From an uncultured beta proteobacterium (GTDB lineage Bacteria; Pseudomonadota; Gammaproteobacteria; Burkholderiales; Burkholderiaceae_C), in contig CAILZB010000049.1 of NCBI GenBank assembly GCA_903838565.1, forward strand, positions 1 through 51,161: DNA of 51,161 nt, given 5' to 3'. A program made the position numbers and the translations under genes. Shown here piece by piece: positions 17,723 through 26,148 of the stretch (its first letter is position 1; each line of letters starts with the position of its first letter). The notes under the pieces are model-generated. The model was given only the letters and a program-made list of their open reading frames with translations. It was not told where the DNA came from and made no database searches.

Positions 17723-18514
17723 ATGTCGATTGAACTTTACCGCGATGCGCAGCATGTCTGCCTGATGTTTACCGACCTGGTGGAAGAGGACGCGCAGGCC
17801 GTCCAGTCGAACCAGTTCTTGATCGTGGACCACGGCACCGGGGCCATCATCGACCCGGGTGGCAACCTGGCGTTCAATGAACTGCTGCTGACGATGTCGA
17901 AGTTTTTCCCGCCACAAAAGCTGTCCTATCTGTGCGCCTCGCACGCCGACCCGGACATCATCGCCGCGCTGGACCGATGGCTCACATCCACACCCGCCAA
18001 GCTGGTGATCTCGCGCATCTGGGAGCGCTTTGCGCCGCACTTCACCAAGGTCGGAAAGACCACGGGCCGGGTCATCGGCGTGCCGGACGCGGGCGGACGA
18101 CTGCCCTTGGGCGAGAGCGAGTTGTGGCTGGTGCCGGCGCATTTCATGCACGCAGAAGGCAACTTCCATTTTTACGACCCGGTCAGCCGCATCCTGTTCA
18201 CGGGCGACCTGGGCGTCTCCATGATGTCGGGCAAGCAGGCGCAGACGCCGATCACGGATCTGGCGCCCCATATCCCGCTGATGGAAGGATTTCACCGCCG
18301 CTACATGGCGTCCAACAAGATCCTGCGCCTGTGGGTCAAGATGGTGCGACGCATGGACATCGAGATGCTGGTGCCACAGCACGGCGCGCCCATTTCCGGG
18401 CGGCGTGCCATCAACGACTTCTTCGACTGGATCGAGGAGTTGTCCTGTGGCATCGACCTCTTCGACGAGCGTGACTACCAGTTGCCCAAGCAGCGCATCA
18501 GCACCAGCACCTGA
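17723..18514 (+). CDS. MBL-fold di-iron protein, ODP-like
   Basis: This 263-residue metallo-beta-lactamase-fold protein belongs to the flavodiiron-like ODP (oxygen-binding di-iron protein) group and lacks the flavodoxin domain. Candidate metal ligands are SHADPDI (HxDxD, about residues 73-77), the His residues of HFMHAEGNFHFYD, Asp in FTGDLGVS and His in PQHGAPISG. Related ODPs bind oxygen at a di-iron centre and act in sensing or reducing O2. An oxygen-related role is inferred from family resemblance. It is convergent with msrQ, whose stop abuts its own. Confidence 0.8.
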   Translation: MSIELYRDAQHVCLMFTDLVEEDAQAVQSNQFLIVDHGTGAIIDPGGNLAFNELLLTMSKFFPPQKLSYLCASHADPDIIAALDRWLTSTPAKLVISRIWERFAPHFTKVGKTTGRVIGVPDAGGRLPLGESELWLVPAHFMHAEGNFHFYDPVSRILFTGDLGVSMMSGKQAQTPITDLAPHIPLMEGFHRRYMASNKILRLWVKMVRRMDIEMLVPQHGAPISGRRAINDFFDWIEELSCGIDLFDERDYQLPKQRISTST

Positions 18515-19153
18515 TCACGGTGCAGCCAGGCCGCGTTTGCCGCCGACAGGTGAACGCCGAGCATTCCAGACGCGCCAACCCAGCAGAGCCGCGATGATGG
18601 CAGCGTAGACAAACACTTCGGCGAAGTTGTTCTTGCCCGCACGCATCCAGAAGAAGTGCAGCAGCGCCAGCGCGGCAATGCCATACACCAGTTTGTGCAG
18701 CAGCCGCCAACGGCGCGCACCCAGCCATTGAATCGCGCGATTGAATGAAGTCAGCGCCAGCAAGCTTAAAGCCAGCAGCGCGCTGAAGCCCACCAGAATG
18801 AAGGGGCGCTTGGCGATGTCGCGCGCGATGTCGCCGACGTCAAAACCCATGTCGAAACCGCTGTAAGCCAGCGCATGCAGCAGGGCGTAGAAAAAGACGA
18901 ACAGGCCCAGCATGCGGCGAAAGCGCGCCAGCGCCGGCGTACGCGTCACGACCCTCAGCGGCGTCAGCGCCAGCACCAGGCACAGGCTGCGCAGGGTCCA
19001 GTCGCCGCTGGCGCGGATCAGTGCCTCGGCCGGATTGGCGCCCAGTTGATCTAGCGCGGTGCGGCTCGCCAGCCAGGCCAGGGGCGCCAGGCACAGCGCC
19101 CAGAGCAAAGGCTTGGCGAAGCGGTGCAGCAGCAGTGCGCGAACCGGTTGCAT
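18515..19153 (-). CDS. msrQ: MsrQ, haem membrane subunit of the MsrPQ methionine sulfoxide reductase
   Basis: MsrQ is the inner-membrane b-type haem protein passing quinone electrons to periplasmic MsrP. The 212-residue protein has about six hydrophobic segments (PLLWALCLAPLAWL, LCLVLALTPL, LGLFVFFYALLHALAY, LVGFSALLALSLLAL, LVYGIAALALLHFFW, YAAIIAALLGW) with haem-ligand His candidates in YALLHAL and LLHKL, plus LHFFW. The start is the ATG at 19151-19153, overlapping the msrP TGA by one base (TGATG). A TTG one codon earlier is less likely. Confidence 0.94.
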   Translation of the reverse strand: MQPVRALLLHRFAKPLLWALCLAPLAWLASRTALDQLGANPAEALIRASGDWTLRSLCLVLALTPLRVVTRTPALARFRRMLGLFVFFYALLHALAYSGFDMGFDVGDIARDIAKRPFILVGFSALLALSLLALTSFNRAIQWLGARRWRLLHKLVYGIAALALLHFFWMRAGKNNFAEVFVYAAIIAALLGWRVWNARRSPVGGKRGLAAP

Positions 19154-20148
19154 CAAAACAGCTTCTTCAGATCCATGCCCGCATACAACTGCCCCACCTG
19201 CCCCTCGTAACCATTGAACATCAGGGTCTTGCGCTTCTTCGCAAACAGGCCGTCTTCGCCGATGCGGCGCTCGCTCGCCTGACTCCAGCGCGGGTGATCG
19301 ACCTCGGGGTTCACGTTCGAATAGAAACCGTATTCGCTCGCCGCAGCGTGATTCCAGGCGGTCAAGGGCTGGCGCTCGGTGAAGCGGATCTTCACCAGGG
19401 TCTTGGCGCTCTTGAAGCCGTACTTCCAGGGAACCACCAGACGCACAGGCGCACCGTTCTGATTTGGCAGCACCTCGCCATACATGCCAAAGCTCAGCAG
19501 CGCCAGCGGGTGCATGGCCTCGTCCATGCGCAGCCCTTCTACGTAGGGCCAGTCCAGCACGTGCGATCCGACGAAAGGCATGGTCTTGGGGTCAGCCTGG
19601 GTGACGAACTCGACGTACTTCGCGTTGCCCAGCGGCTCCACGCGTTTGATCAGGGCGCTCAGGGAATAGCCGATCCAGGGAATCACCATCGACCAGCCCT
19701 CGACGCAGCGCAGCCGGTAGATGCGCTCTTCCATCGGCGCGAGGCGCAGCAGATCTTCCAACGCGTAGCGCGCCGGCTTCTTCACCAGACCCTCAACCTC
19801 GACCGTCCAGGGCGATGTCTTCAGCGTATGCGCGTTGTGCGCCGGATCGGCCTTGTCGGTGCCGAATTCATAGAAGTTGTTGTAGCTGCTGGCGTCGGCG
19901 TAGGCCGTGGGCTTTTCCATCGTGATGGCTCCCGGCAGCAGCGAGCGGGCCGCAGCCAGCGGCGCCAATTTGCCCGCCCGCGCCGTCTGCGCCAGCGCCT
20001 CACGAGCGGCCCAGGACGCCAGCGTCGCGCCTGCCACGCCGGTCGCCAGCGTCTTTAACAGCGTGCGGCGGTTCGCGTAAACGTTCTGTGGCGTGATGTC
20101 AGCGGAATGCAGGTGGTTGAAACCGTCGCGCCGGGTCTGGATGAGCAT
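19153..20148 (-). CDS. msrP: MsrP, periplasmic molybdopterin methionine sulfoxide reductase
   Basis: MsrP repairs oxidised methionine in periplasmic proteins using Mo-molybdopterin. The 331 residues from ATG 20148 (preceded by AAGGACTT) carry a twin-arginine signal ([23 protein letters not shown], about 26-48). The sulfite-oxidase fold has YNNFYEFG and the Mo-ligating Cys in [12 protein letters not shown] (about residue 146). [16 protein letters not shown] and VPWKYGFKS are typical YedY motifs. The reading frame extends 23 codons further upstream, but those residues do not look like the family. It forms an operon with msrQ. Confidence 0.96.
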   Translation of the reverse strand: MLIQTRRDGFNHLHSADITPQNVYANRRTLLKTLATGVAGATLASWAAREALAQTARAGKLAPLAAARSLLPGAITMEKPTAYADASSYNNFYEFGTDKADPAHNAHTLKTSPWTVEVEGLVKKPARYALEDLLRLAPMEERIYRLRCVEGWSMVIPWIGYSLSALIKRVEPLGNAKYVEFVTQADPKTMPFVGSHVLDWPYVEGLRMDEAMHPLALLSFGMYGEVLPNQNGAPVRLVVPWKYGFKSAKTLVKIRFTERQPLTAWNHAAASEYGFYSNVNPEVDHPRWSQASERRIGEDGLFAKKRKTLMFNGYEGQVGQLYAGMDLKKLF

Positions 20149-20200
20149 GGCAGAAGTCCTTGAAAGTTCAATGTCAGTCGGCTCAGTTTGGCGGAACTTA

Positions 20201-20235
20201 CAAAAAAGGCGGGGCATCCGAAAATGCCCCGCCTT
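20201..20235 (-). terminator. Intrinsic terminator downstream of cytochrome c4
   Basis: A perfect 11-bp stem AAGGCGGGGCA / TGCCCCGCCTT (20206-20216 and 20225-20235) has an 8-nt loop. On the minus strand it is followed by a run of six T (complement of 20202-20207). It lies about 50 bases after the cytochrome gene stop, so it ends that transcript and insulates msrP. Confidence 0.9.
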
Positions 20236-20282
20236 GTTGAATGGGTTTTGTCACTGGCCCCGCGGCCAGGCGTGCTCGCGAA

Positions 20283-20960
20283 TCAGCGCAAGCCGGCGAT
20301 GTAATCAGCCAGTCCCTTGATCTCGCGATCGTTCAACTTGGCCGCCACCTGGCTCATCTGCACGCTGTTCTTGCGCACGCCGTCACGGAACGCCGTGAGT
20401 TGGGCAGCGGTGTAGTCCGTCATCTGGCCCTTCAGGCGCGGGTACTGGGCCGGAATGCCGGCACCGTTGGGACTGTGGCAGCCGGCGCAGGCCGGAATCT
20501 GGCGGTCGACGACGCCGCCGCGGAAGATGCGCTCACCCAAGGCGGCCAGATCCTTGTCCTTGGCTGTTCCGGGCTTGGCGCTCTTGGACGCCAGCCAATA
20601 GGCGACGTTCTTCACGTCGGCGTCCGTCGCCAGAGTCGACGCCATGCCCATCATGATGGGGTTGGCACGCACACCCGACTTGAACTCGGTCAATTGCTTG
20701 ATCAGGTACTCGGGGTGCTGCTGCGCCAGCGTCGGATTCACCGGTATCACGGAGTTGGCGTCGGGGCCGTGGCAGGCCAGGCAGACCCCGTTGAAAGTGG
20801 CCTCACCCTTGGCCAGATCAGCGGGCGCCGATTTCTGGGGTTCCGCCTTGACGGCAGCGGGCGCGGCTGGCTTTTCCTGGGCGATGGCCGGGGAAACCGA
20901 GGTGATCGCGACACAGGCGAGCACGAACAATGAGACAAGCGACTTCATATTTTTTGACAT
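20283..20960 (-). CDS. Di-haem cytochrome c4-type protein
   Basis: This exported class I di-haem cytochrome c has 225 residues from ATG 20960. ATG 20948 (MKSLVSL) is an equally good alternative start. The Sec signal is SLVSLFVLACVAITSVSPAIAQ, followed by an Ala/Pro/Lys linker. Two haem sites are present: CLACH (about residue 60) and CAGCH (about 157), each with a distal Met region (NPIMMGMAS and NSVQMSQVA). Cytochrome c4 carries electrons between the bc1 complex and terminal oxidases. It is divergent from engB and ends at a strong terminator. Confidence 0.92.
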   Translation of the reverse strand: MSKNMKSLVSLFVLACVAITSVSPAIAQEKPAAPAAVKAEPQKSAPADLAKGEATFNGVCLACHGPDANSVIPVNPTLAQQHPEYLIKQLTEFKSGVRANPIMMGMASTLATDADVKNVAYWLASKSAKPGTAKDKDLAALGERIFRGGVVDRQIPACAGCHSPNGAGIPAQYPRLKGQMTDYTAAQLTAFRDGVRKNSVQMSQVAAKLNDREIKGLADYIAGLR

Positions 20961-20967
20961 CTGTTGG

Positions 20968-20995
20968 TTTGCACAAAACCGCATGATTCTACAAT
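20968..20995 (+). promoter_or_regulatory. Probable sigma-70 promoter of engB
   Basis: TACAAT at 20990-20995 is a good -10 box. A weak -35, TTTGCA, lies at 20968-20973 with a 16-bp spacer. Transcription would begin near 21002, about 20 bases before the engB ATG. A six-codon open frame (ATG 21006, stop overlapping the engB ATG) would be in this short leader. Confidence 0.4.
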
Positions 20996-21022
20996 GGGGC
21001 TCCGAATGAACGCCCCCACCGC

Positions 21023-21754
21023 ATGACCCACACCCCACCGCGCGCTGCTTCTGGCCCCGCCACCCCAAAATCTGCCAACGCAAGCGAAGCCGTGATCGCC
21101 ATGGGGTGGATGCACACCGCCAAATTTCTCACGACCGCGCCTCAGTTGCATTTCCTGCCCGAACTCCAGGTCCCGGAAATCGCCTTCGTCGGCCGCTCCA
21201 ACGCGGGCAAGTCCACCTGCATCAACACCCTCACGCAGCAAAAACGCCTCGCCTTTGCCTCCAAGACGCCGGGGCGCACGCAGAGCATCAACCTGTTTTC
21301 GCTCGGCAAGCAAGGTGTCACCGACGCGGTGCTGGCCGACCTGCCGGGTTACGGCTACGCGGCCGTCCCCAAGAGTGACAAGCTGCGCTGGCAACAGGTC
21401 ATGGCCAACTATCTCGTGACGCGCGAAAACCTGGTCGGCATCGTGCTGATGTGCGACCCGCGCCACGGCCTGACCGAACTCGACGAAATCCTGCTGGACG
21501 TGGTGCGACCCCGGGTGGAAGAGGGACTGAAATTCCTGGTGGTGCTGACCAAGGCCGACAAGCTCAACAAGACCGAGGCTGCCAAAGCCTTGTCCATCAT
21601 GGAACTGCAAGCCGGCGGAGGCAGCGTCAAGCTGTTCTCGGCGCTCAAGAAACAGGGCGTGGACGAAGTGGCGCAATTGCTGTGGCAATGGGCGCACCCG
21701 CCGGCCAAGAAGACGCCAGCGCCAGAGGTTGAGCCGGTCGTGGCGCCGGACTGA
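21023..21754 (+). CDS. engB: Ribosome biogenesis GTPase EngB (YihA/YsxC)
   Basis: EngB is an essential GTPase for 50S subunit assembly. The 243-residue protein has an extended N-terminus (about 35 residues) before the core. G1 is GRSNAGKST, the switch I Thr lies in KTPGRTQSINLF, G3 is DLPGYGYA, G4 is TKAD and G5 is SALKKQG. The C-terminal Pro/Val-rich tail is variable. Divergence from a cytochrome c4 gene is a conserved arrangement in proteobacteria. ATG 21023 is the only well-placed start. Confidence 0.95.
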   Translation: MTHTPPRAASGPATPKSANASEAVIAMGWMHTAKFLTTAPQLHFLPELQVPEIAFVGRSNAGKSTCINTLTQQKRLAFASKTPGRTQSINLFSLGKQGVTDAVLADLPGYGYAAVPKSDKLRWQQVMANYLVTRENLVGIVLMCDPRHGLTELDEILLDVVRPRVEEGLKFLVVLTKADKLNKTEAAKALSIMELQAGGGSVKLFSALKKQGVDEVAQLLWQWAHPPAKKTPAPEVEPVVAPD

Positions 21755-21769
21755 TTCGGCACCACCGGC

Positions 21770-22669
21770 ATGGAGACGTTCCTTCAAGCCTTGCCGCACG
21801 GCATCACGCTGAGTTGTCGCGCCACCGGCGAACGCGGCCGACCGGTGCTGATGTTCCTGCACGGATTTCCGGAAGGCGCGTTCATCTGGGACGGTGTGAT
21901 GAAACACTTCGCACTGCCAGAGAACGGCGCTTACCGCTGCGTCGCGCCCCATCTGCGCGGCTTCGAGCGCTCCAGCGCACCCGAAGACGCCAAAGCCTAC
22001 CGCGCAAAATACCTGCTGCAGGACATCGCCGCGCTGATCCAGACCGAAGGCGGCGTGCTGGAGTGCCTGGTGGCGCACGACTGGGGCGGCGCCGTGGCCT
22101 GGAACTTGGCGAACCAGTTACCGCAGTTGGCGCACAAGCTGGCGATCATCAACTCGCCTCATCCGGGGACGTTCCTGCGCGAGCTCAAGACCAGTGCCAA
22201 ACAGCGCGCCGCCAGCGCCTACATGAATTTCCTGATCCGCCCCGACGCCGAAGACCTGCTGGCACAGGACGACTACCGGCGCCTGTGGGAGTTCTTCACC
22301 GCCATGGGTGCTGCCGACGGTCCCCACGCCTGGCTCAGCGACGCGGTCAAACAGCAGTACCGTGAACTCTGGCGCCATGGCCTGCGCGGTGGCTGCAACT
22401 ATTACCGGGCCTCGCCCCTGAGGCCGGCGCGAGCCGATGACGCCGCGGCAGCGGGCATCGATTTGCCGCTGTCCATGCTCACCGTTGACCTGCCGACGCT
22501 GGTGATCTGGGGCCTGAACGACATCGCTTTGCCGCCTGAACTCATAGCCGGGCTCGAGGCCTATGTCCCGCGGCTCACGCTCAAGACCGTGGCCGACGCC
22601 AGCCACTGGATCGTGCACGAGCAGCCTGCATTGGTGATGCGCTTGCTGGGCGAATTCCTCTCAGCCTAG
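21770..22669 (+). CDS. Alpha/beta hydrolase, epoxide hydrolase-like
   Basis: This 299-residue alpha/beta-hydrolase-fold protein has the oxyanion motif LHGFPEGAFIW and the nucleophile elbow VAHDWGGAVAW (Asp nucleophile, as in epoxide hydrolases and haloalkane dehalogenases). A cap domain contains NYYRASPLR and the Tyr-rich ELWRHGLRGGCNYYR. The C-terminal segment holds IWGLNDIALPPEL (acid) and DASHWIVHEQP (catalytic His). The Asp nucleophile and HGFPE favour epoxide hydrolase. The substrate cannot be told. It starts 15 bases after engB and is probably co-transcribed. Confidence 0.85.
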   Translation: METFLQALPHGITLSCRATGERGRPVLMFLHGFPEGAFIWDGVMKHFALPENGAYRCVAPHLRGFERSSAPEDAKAYRAKYLLQDIAALIQTEGGVLECLVAHDWGGAVAWNLANQLPQLAHKLAIINSPHPGTFLRELKTSAKQRAASAYMNFLIRPDAEDLLAQDDYRRLWEFFTAMGAADGPHAWLSDAVKQQYRELWRHGLRGGCNYYRASPLRPARADDAAAAGIDLPLSMLTVDLPTLVIWGLNDIALPPELIAGLEAYVPRLTLKTVADASHWIVHEQPALVMRLLGEFLSA

Positions 22670-22673
22670 CCAG

Positions 22674-22730
22674 TTGAGGACAGCGCAAAACTCGCTACGC
22701 GTAGTTCTTGGTCTGTCCCGCAATTTCTCA
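22674..22730 (-). repeat. REP-like element (GGGACAGACC type), overlapping the acyltransferase stop codon
   Basis: Read on the minus strand the element begins TGAGAAATTGCGGGACAGACC and ends in a CTGTCC-like arm (GAGGACAG on the plus strand). The same TGAGAA(A/C)TTGCGGGAC start occurs at the end of ruvX (29039 downward). Here its first three bases are the TGA stop of the acyltransferase gene (22728-22730). It fills the whole 58-bp convergent spacer after the hydrolase gene. Confidence 0.75.
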
Positions 22731-23594
22731 GTAGACCCCCGGCTCTCCCGTGGGCCGGCTCTTGAAGCGCTTGTGCAGCCAGAAATACTGATCGGGCATG
22801 GTGTCGATATACGACTGCAAGTGCTGGTTCATCAGCGCCGTGTCAGCCACGATATCGTCGGTCGGAAAATCCGTCCAGGCAGGTAGCACCTCCACGTCGT
22901 AACCGCTGGGCGTCATGCGCGTGATGGCAGGCACCACCTTGGCGCGACCCAGCCTGGCGAAGCGTGACAGCGAGGGAATGGTGGCCGCGGGCTGACCATA
23001 GAAGGGAACAAAGATGGAGTCTTCCAATCCGTAATTCATGTCCGGCAACAGGTACAGCGGATCGCCGGCACGCAGTCCGGCCACGATGGTTTTCACGCCC
23101 GCCGAGCGGTCGAAGAGCTTGACCTGACCAAAGCGCAGCCGGCCTTTCAATACCCATTCGTTCAGGATCTTGTTGGGTTGATTGGTGTAGATTGAAGTGA
23201 AGCGGCGCGCAATGCCGTGCGCAATGGCGGCCGCGCCCGCGTCCAGACCGACAAAATGCGGCGCAAAGATCACCGTCGGATCCTTGCCCTGCAGCGCCTG
23301 CACCTCGCCCCTCAGCCGCACGCGCCGCTCCAGCGTGGCGGCGCTCCCCTGCCAGATCCAGGCCCGGTCCAGCCAGGCCTGCACGAAGCGGATGAAGATC
23401 CTGCGCGTGAGCGCTCTGCGCTGCCCGAGCGACATCTCAGGGAAGCACAACTCCAGGTTCTTCATCGCCACGCGACGGCGCGGAACGACCACCGCATACA
23501 GCAGCAACCCCAGCAGCCAGCCCAGGGCGCGCAGCGCGGGCAGCGGCCAGGGCGCCAGCAAGCGCATCAGAACAATCCCCAATCGAACCAGCAT
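22728..23594 (-). CDS. Lipid A biosynthesis acyltransferase-like protein (LpxL/HtrB family), second of a tandem pair
   Basis: This 288-residue inner-membrane acyltransferase has the N-terminal hydrophobic anchor (LVRLGIVLMRLLAPWPLPALRALGW region), RRRVAMKNLELCFPEMS, the catalytic HX4D motif in FAPHFVGLDAG, and LPDMNYGLEDSIFVPFYGQPA, typical of the late acyltransferases that add secondary acyl chains to lipid A. The start ATG (23592-23594) overlaps the upstream gene's TGA by one base. A longer reading to 23654 would overlap that gene and lacks support. It ends inside a REP-like element that supplies the stop. Confidence 0.9.
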   Translation of the reverse strand: MLVRLGIVLMRLLAPWPLPALRALGWLLGLLLYAVVVPRRRVAMKNLELCFPEMSLGQRRALTRRIFIRFVQAWLDRAWIWQGSAATLERRVRLRGEVQALQGKDPTVIFAPHFVGLDAGAAAIAHGIARRFTSIYTNQPNKILNEWVLKGRLRFGQVKLFDRSAGVKTIVAGLRAGDPLYLLPDMNYGLEDSIFVPFYGQPAATIPSLSRFARLGRAKVVPAITRMTPSGYDVEVLPAWTDFPTDDIVADTALMNQHLQSYIDTMPDQYFWLHKRFKSRPTGEPGVY

Positions 23595-24424
23595 CAAGCC
23601 TCTCCGCGCGGTTGTTTGTAGCGCGCGTAGCCCCACAAATATTGTCGCGGGCATTCGCGGATGAGACGCTCCATCTCCTGGTTGATCTGCAGCACGGCCG
23701 CGTCCAGTTGAACGGACAGCGGCGTGCTCAACTCCCGAAAATGCAGGGTGTAGCCGCGCCCCCAGGAGAGGCGTTCACCCCAGACCAAGAGCACGCTGGC
23801 ACCCGTCTGCTGCGCCAGGCGCGCCCCCAGCGTCATGGTGTAGGCATCACGCCCGAAAAACGGCACCCAAAGCCCCATGCCTTGGGGCGGGACCTGGTCG
23901 GGCAGCAAGCCTATGGCGTGGCCTTGGCGCAGCGCCTTGATCATCAGGCGCACGCCGCTCAAGTTGGTGGGCACGGAATTGAGCCCCGGGCGCGCGCGCG
24001 CACCCTGCGTCAACTTCTGCATCAGTGCCTTGCGCGCCGGGCGGTACAGCACCGTCAGCGGGCCCATCTGCTGGCCGTAACGCTGTGCCACAGCCTGGGC
24101 CGTGACCTCGAAGCAGCCCAGATGCGGCGTCAGAAAAACGATGCCGCGGCCATTCTGCAAAGCACGCTCCAGGCAGCCCTCGCCCTCCCAGCGCACCGCC
24201 ACGGGCGCGCCAAACCACAGCCGCGGCAATTCGGCGCTCATGCAGCCGGCCTGCCCCACAGCAGCGCGCACCTGGGCGAAGGAATAACCCGCCAAAGCGG
24301 CGTTCGCCAGGAAGCGCTTGCGGTAAGTTGCGGAAGCGGCAAAGACAAGCCAGCCCAAGGCCCAACCCAGGCCGTGCAACAGCCACAAGGGGAAGAAGGA
24401 AAGAAGCTTGAACAACCGGATCAT
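23594..24424 (-). CDS. Lipid A biosynthesis acyltransferase-like protein (LpxL/HtrB family), first of a tandem pair
   Basis: This 276-residue paralogue of the downstream gene has a membrane anchor near the N-terminus (LLSFFPLWLLHGLGWALGWLVF), the HX4E catalytic motif in FLTPHLGCFEV, YRPARKALM, GLLPDQVPPQGMGLWVPFFGR and the C-terminal QYLWGYARYK. Secondary acylation of lipid A, with different acyl specificity from its neighbour, is the likely role. Which is LpxL and which LpxM cannot be decided here. It is divergent from metK. The 193 bases between the starts hold the metK riboswitch. Confidence 0.9.
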   Translation of the reverse strand: MIRLFKLLSFFPLWLLHGLGWALGWLVFAASATYRKRFLANAALAGYSFAQVRAAVGQAGCMSAELPRLWFGAPVAVRWEGEGCLERALQNGRGIVFLTPHLGCFEVTAQAVAQRYGQQMGPLTVLYRPARKALMQKLTQGARARPGLNSVPTNLSGVRLMIKALRQGHAIGLLPDQVPPQGMGLWVPFFGRDAYTMTLGARLAQQTGASVLLVWGERLSWGRGYTLHFRELSTPLSVQLDAAVLQINQEMERLIRECPRQYLWGYARYKQPRGEA

Positions 24425-24467
24425 GGGCAGCCAAGTTTAGTCCACCCCGCCGGCCCTTCGCCTGAAG

Positions 24468-24473
24468 TAAAAT
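24468..24473 (+). promoter_or_regulatory. Putative -10 box of metK (TAAAAT)
   Basis: TAAAAT lies seven bases upstream of the first base of the riboswitch P1 stem, so transcription starting near 24480 would yield an RNA beginning exactly at the aptamer. No good -35 hexamer is visible at the expected distance. Confidence 0.4.
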
Positions 24474-24479
24474 ACGCGG

Positions 24480-24553
24480 GTCGCTGAGTTAACTAGAGCA
24501 ACTTGCAGGGCGACACGTGCTGAGCCACAGCACATTAAACAATTCTGCTAAAG
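24480..24553 (+). promoter_or_regulatory. SAM-II (SAM-alpha) riboswitch upstream of metK, with an inserted hairpin
   Basis: P1 is GTCGC (24480-24484) with GCGAC (24510-24514). The loop carries the SAM-II signatures TGAGTTAACT and CTTGCAGG. The 3' part has TTAAACAA (24535-24542) and GCTAAAG (24547-24553). GCAGG of the loop can pair with TCTGC (24544-24548), giving the expected H-type pseudoknot. These blocks match those known from SAM-II RNAs upstream of alphaproteobacterial met genes. Unusual is an extra hairpin GTGCTG-AGCCA-CAGCAC (24517-24533) between P1 and TTAAACAA. SAM binding would repress the SAM synthase gene that begins 64 bases downstream, probably by hiding the ribosome binding site. 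Confidence 0.82.
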
Positions 24554-24617
24554 CGTTCGCCCAGGAACCGGTCATCGGTCGGCAACGCGCCCACCGTCAA
24601 TTACCAGGAGCTCCCAC

Positions 24618-25799
24618 ATGGCGAACGATTTTCTATTCACTTCCGAATCCGTCTCCGAAGGCCACCCCGACAAGGTCGCCGACCAGATTTCCGACGCGAT
24701 CCTCGACGCAATTTTCGAGCAGGACCCGCGCTCGCGCGTGGCGGCCGAAACCCTGTGCAACACCGGTCTGGTGGTGCTCGCGGGCGAGATCACGACCCAG
24801 GCCAACGTGGACTACATCCAGATCGCGCGCAACACCTTGAAGCGCATTGGCTACGACAACACCGAGTACGGCATCGACTACAAGGGCTGCGCCGTGCTCG
24901 TCGCCTACGACAAGCAGAGCAACGACATCGCCCAGGGTGTGGACCACGCCTCGGACGACCACCTCAACACCGGCGCTGGCGACCAGGGCCTGATGTTCGG
25001 CTACGCCTGCGACGAGACGCCCGAACTCATGCCCGCGCCGATCTACTACGCGCACCGCCTGGTGGAGCGTCAGGCGCAGTTGCGCAAGGACGGTCGCCTG
25101 CCCTTCCTGCGTCCCGACGCCAAGAGCCAGGTCACGATGCGCTATGTGGACGGCAAGCCGCACAGCATCGACACCGTGGTGCTGTCCAGCCAGCACGCGC
25201 CCGAGATGAGCCTGGGCCACAAGATGACCGAGGCCTTCTACGAAGCGGTACGCGAGGAGATCATCAAGCCGGTGCTGCCCAAGGAATGGCTCACCGAAGA
25301 CACCAAGTACCTGATCAACCCCACCGGCCGTTTCGTCATCGGCGGGCCCCAGGGCGACTGCGGGCTGACCGGGCGCAAGATCATCGTCGACACGTACGGC
25401 GGCGCCTGCCCGCACGGCGGCGGCGCGTTTTCGGGCAAGGACCCGAGCAAGGTCGACCGCTCCGCCGCCTACGCCGCACGCTACGTGGCGAAGAACATCG
25501 TCGCGGCCGGTCTGGCGCGGCAATGCCAGGTCCAGGTCGCCTACGCCATCGGCGTGGCCAAGCCCATGAACATCACGGTCTACACCGAAGGCACGGGCGT
25601 GATCTCCGACGAGAAGCTCTCGGCGCTGGTGGCCGAACACTTCGACCTGCGCCCCAAGGGCATCGTGCAGATGCTCGATCTGCTGCGTCCGATCTACGAA
25701 AAGACCGCCTCCTACGGCCACTTCGGCCGCGAAGAACCCGAGTTCACCTGGGAAAGAACGGACAAGGCTGCTGCGCTACGCGCAGCAGCGGGCCTGTAA
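24618..25799 (+). CDS. metK: S-adenosylmethionine synthase
   Basis: MetK makes S-adenosylmethionine from methionine and ATP in the cytoplasm. The 393-residue length is standard. Visible are [20 protein letters not shown] (ATP and metal site), [12 protein letters not shown], the signature [27 protein letters not shown] and the C-terminal [29 protein letters not shown] lies about 9 bases before the ATG. The gene is controlled by the SAM-II riboswitch in its leader. The last codons (25765-25799) form a hairpin, GCTGCTGCG-CTACG-CGCAGCAGC, and their sequence is repeated twice in the array downstream. Confidence 0.98.
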   Translation: MANDFLFTSESVSEGHPDKVADQISDAILDAIFEQDPRSRVAAETLCNTGLVVLAGEITTQANVDYIQIARNTLKRIGYDNTEYGIDYKGCAVLVAYDKQSNDIAQGVDHASDDHLNTGAGDQGLMFGYACDETPELMPAPIYYAHRLVERQAQLRKDGRLPFLRPDAKSQVTMRYVDGKPHSIDTVVLSSQHAPEMSLGHKMTEAFYEAVREEIIKPVLPKEWLTEDTKYLINPTGRFVIGGPQGDCGLTGRKIIVDTYGGACPHGGGAFSGKDPSKVDRSAAYAARYVAKNIVAAGLARQCQVQVAYAIGVAKPMNITVYTEGTGVISDEKLSALVAEHFDLRPKGIVQMLDLLRPIYEKTASYGHFGREEPEFTWERTDKAAALRAAAGL

Positions 25800-26148
25800 G
25801 GCCCCGAGCGAAGCGAGCTTGTTCGTTCTTCGGCGCAGGCTAACTTCGCCCCGGCGAAGTTAAGGGCGGAACGCCCGGTGCCGTAGCCAAAGTACCGATA
25901 AGGCGGCTGCGCTGCGTGCAGCGGCTGGCCTGTAGGGACAGCAACCGCGTAGCGGTTCAGCCGGCTTTGCGGCGCAGGCTAACTTGGCGCAGCCGCGTTA
26001 AGGTCCGAAGGACCGGTGCCGTGGCCAAAGTACCCGCAGGCTCACTTTGCGAAGCAAAGTTAAGGCCCATCGGGCCATGCCGAAACCACAAAGCCCAAGC
26101 GCTGCGTGCAGCGGCTGGCCTGTAGGACACGCACTCGCGCAGCGACCC
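25765..26148. repeat. Hairpin array with degenerate copies of the metK 3' end
   Basis: After metK, 349 bp carry no credible gene. The stop-containing end of metK recurs as GCGCTGCGTGCAGCGGCTGG plus CCTGTAGG at about 25907-25935 and 26100-26127. Between the copies recurs GCAGGCTAACTT-hairpin-TTAAGG-hairpin-GGTGCCGTAGCCAAAGTACC (from 25836, 25974 and, shortened, 26036). Hairpins keep pairing while changing sequence: GGGCG-GAA-CGCCC, GGTCC-GAA-GGACC and GGCCC-ATC-GGGCC occupy the same slot, and CTTCGCC-CC-GGCGAAG and CTTTGC-GAA-GCAAAG occupy another. It runs up to the stop of the convergent pyrC'. Function is unknown. Transcription end or DNA-structure element is possible. Confidence 0.8.

Noticed and set aside
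21006..21026. A six-codon frame (MNAPTA) just before engB
   Set aside because: Its stop overlaps the engB ATG, but a short frame of this kind can arise by chance and it has no attenuator-like codons.
25916..26125. A small plus-strand frame ending in ALRAAAGL within the metK array
   Set aside because: Its end is a copied metK tail and the rest is hairpin repeat. There is no independent protein signature or ribosome binding site.
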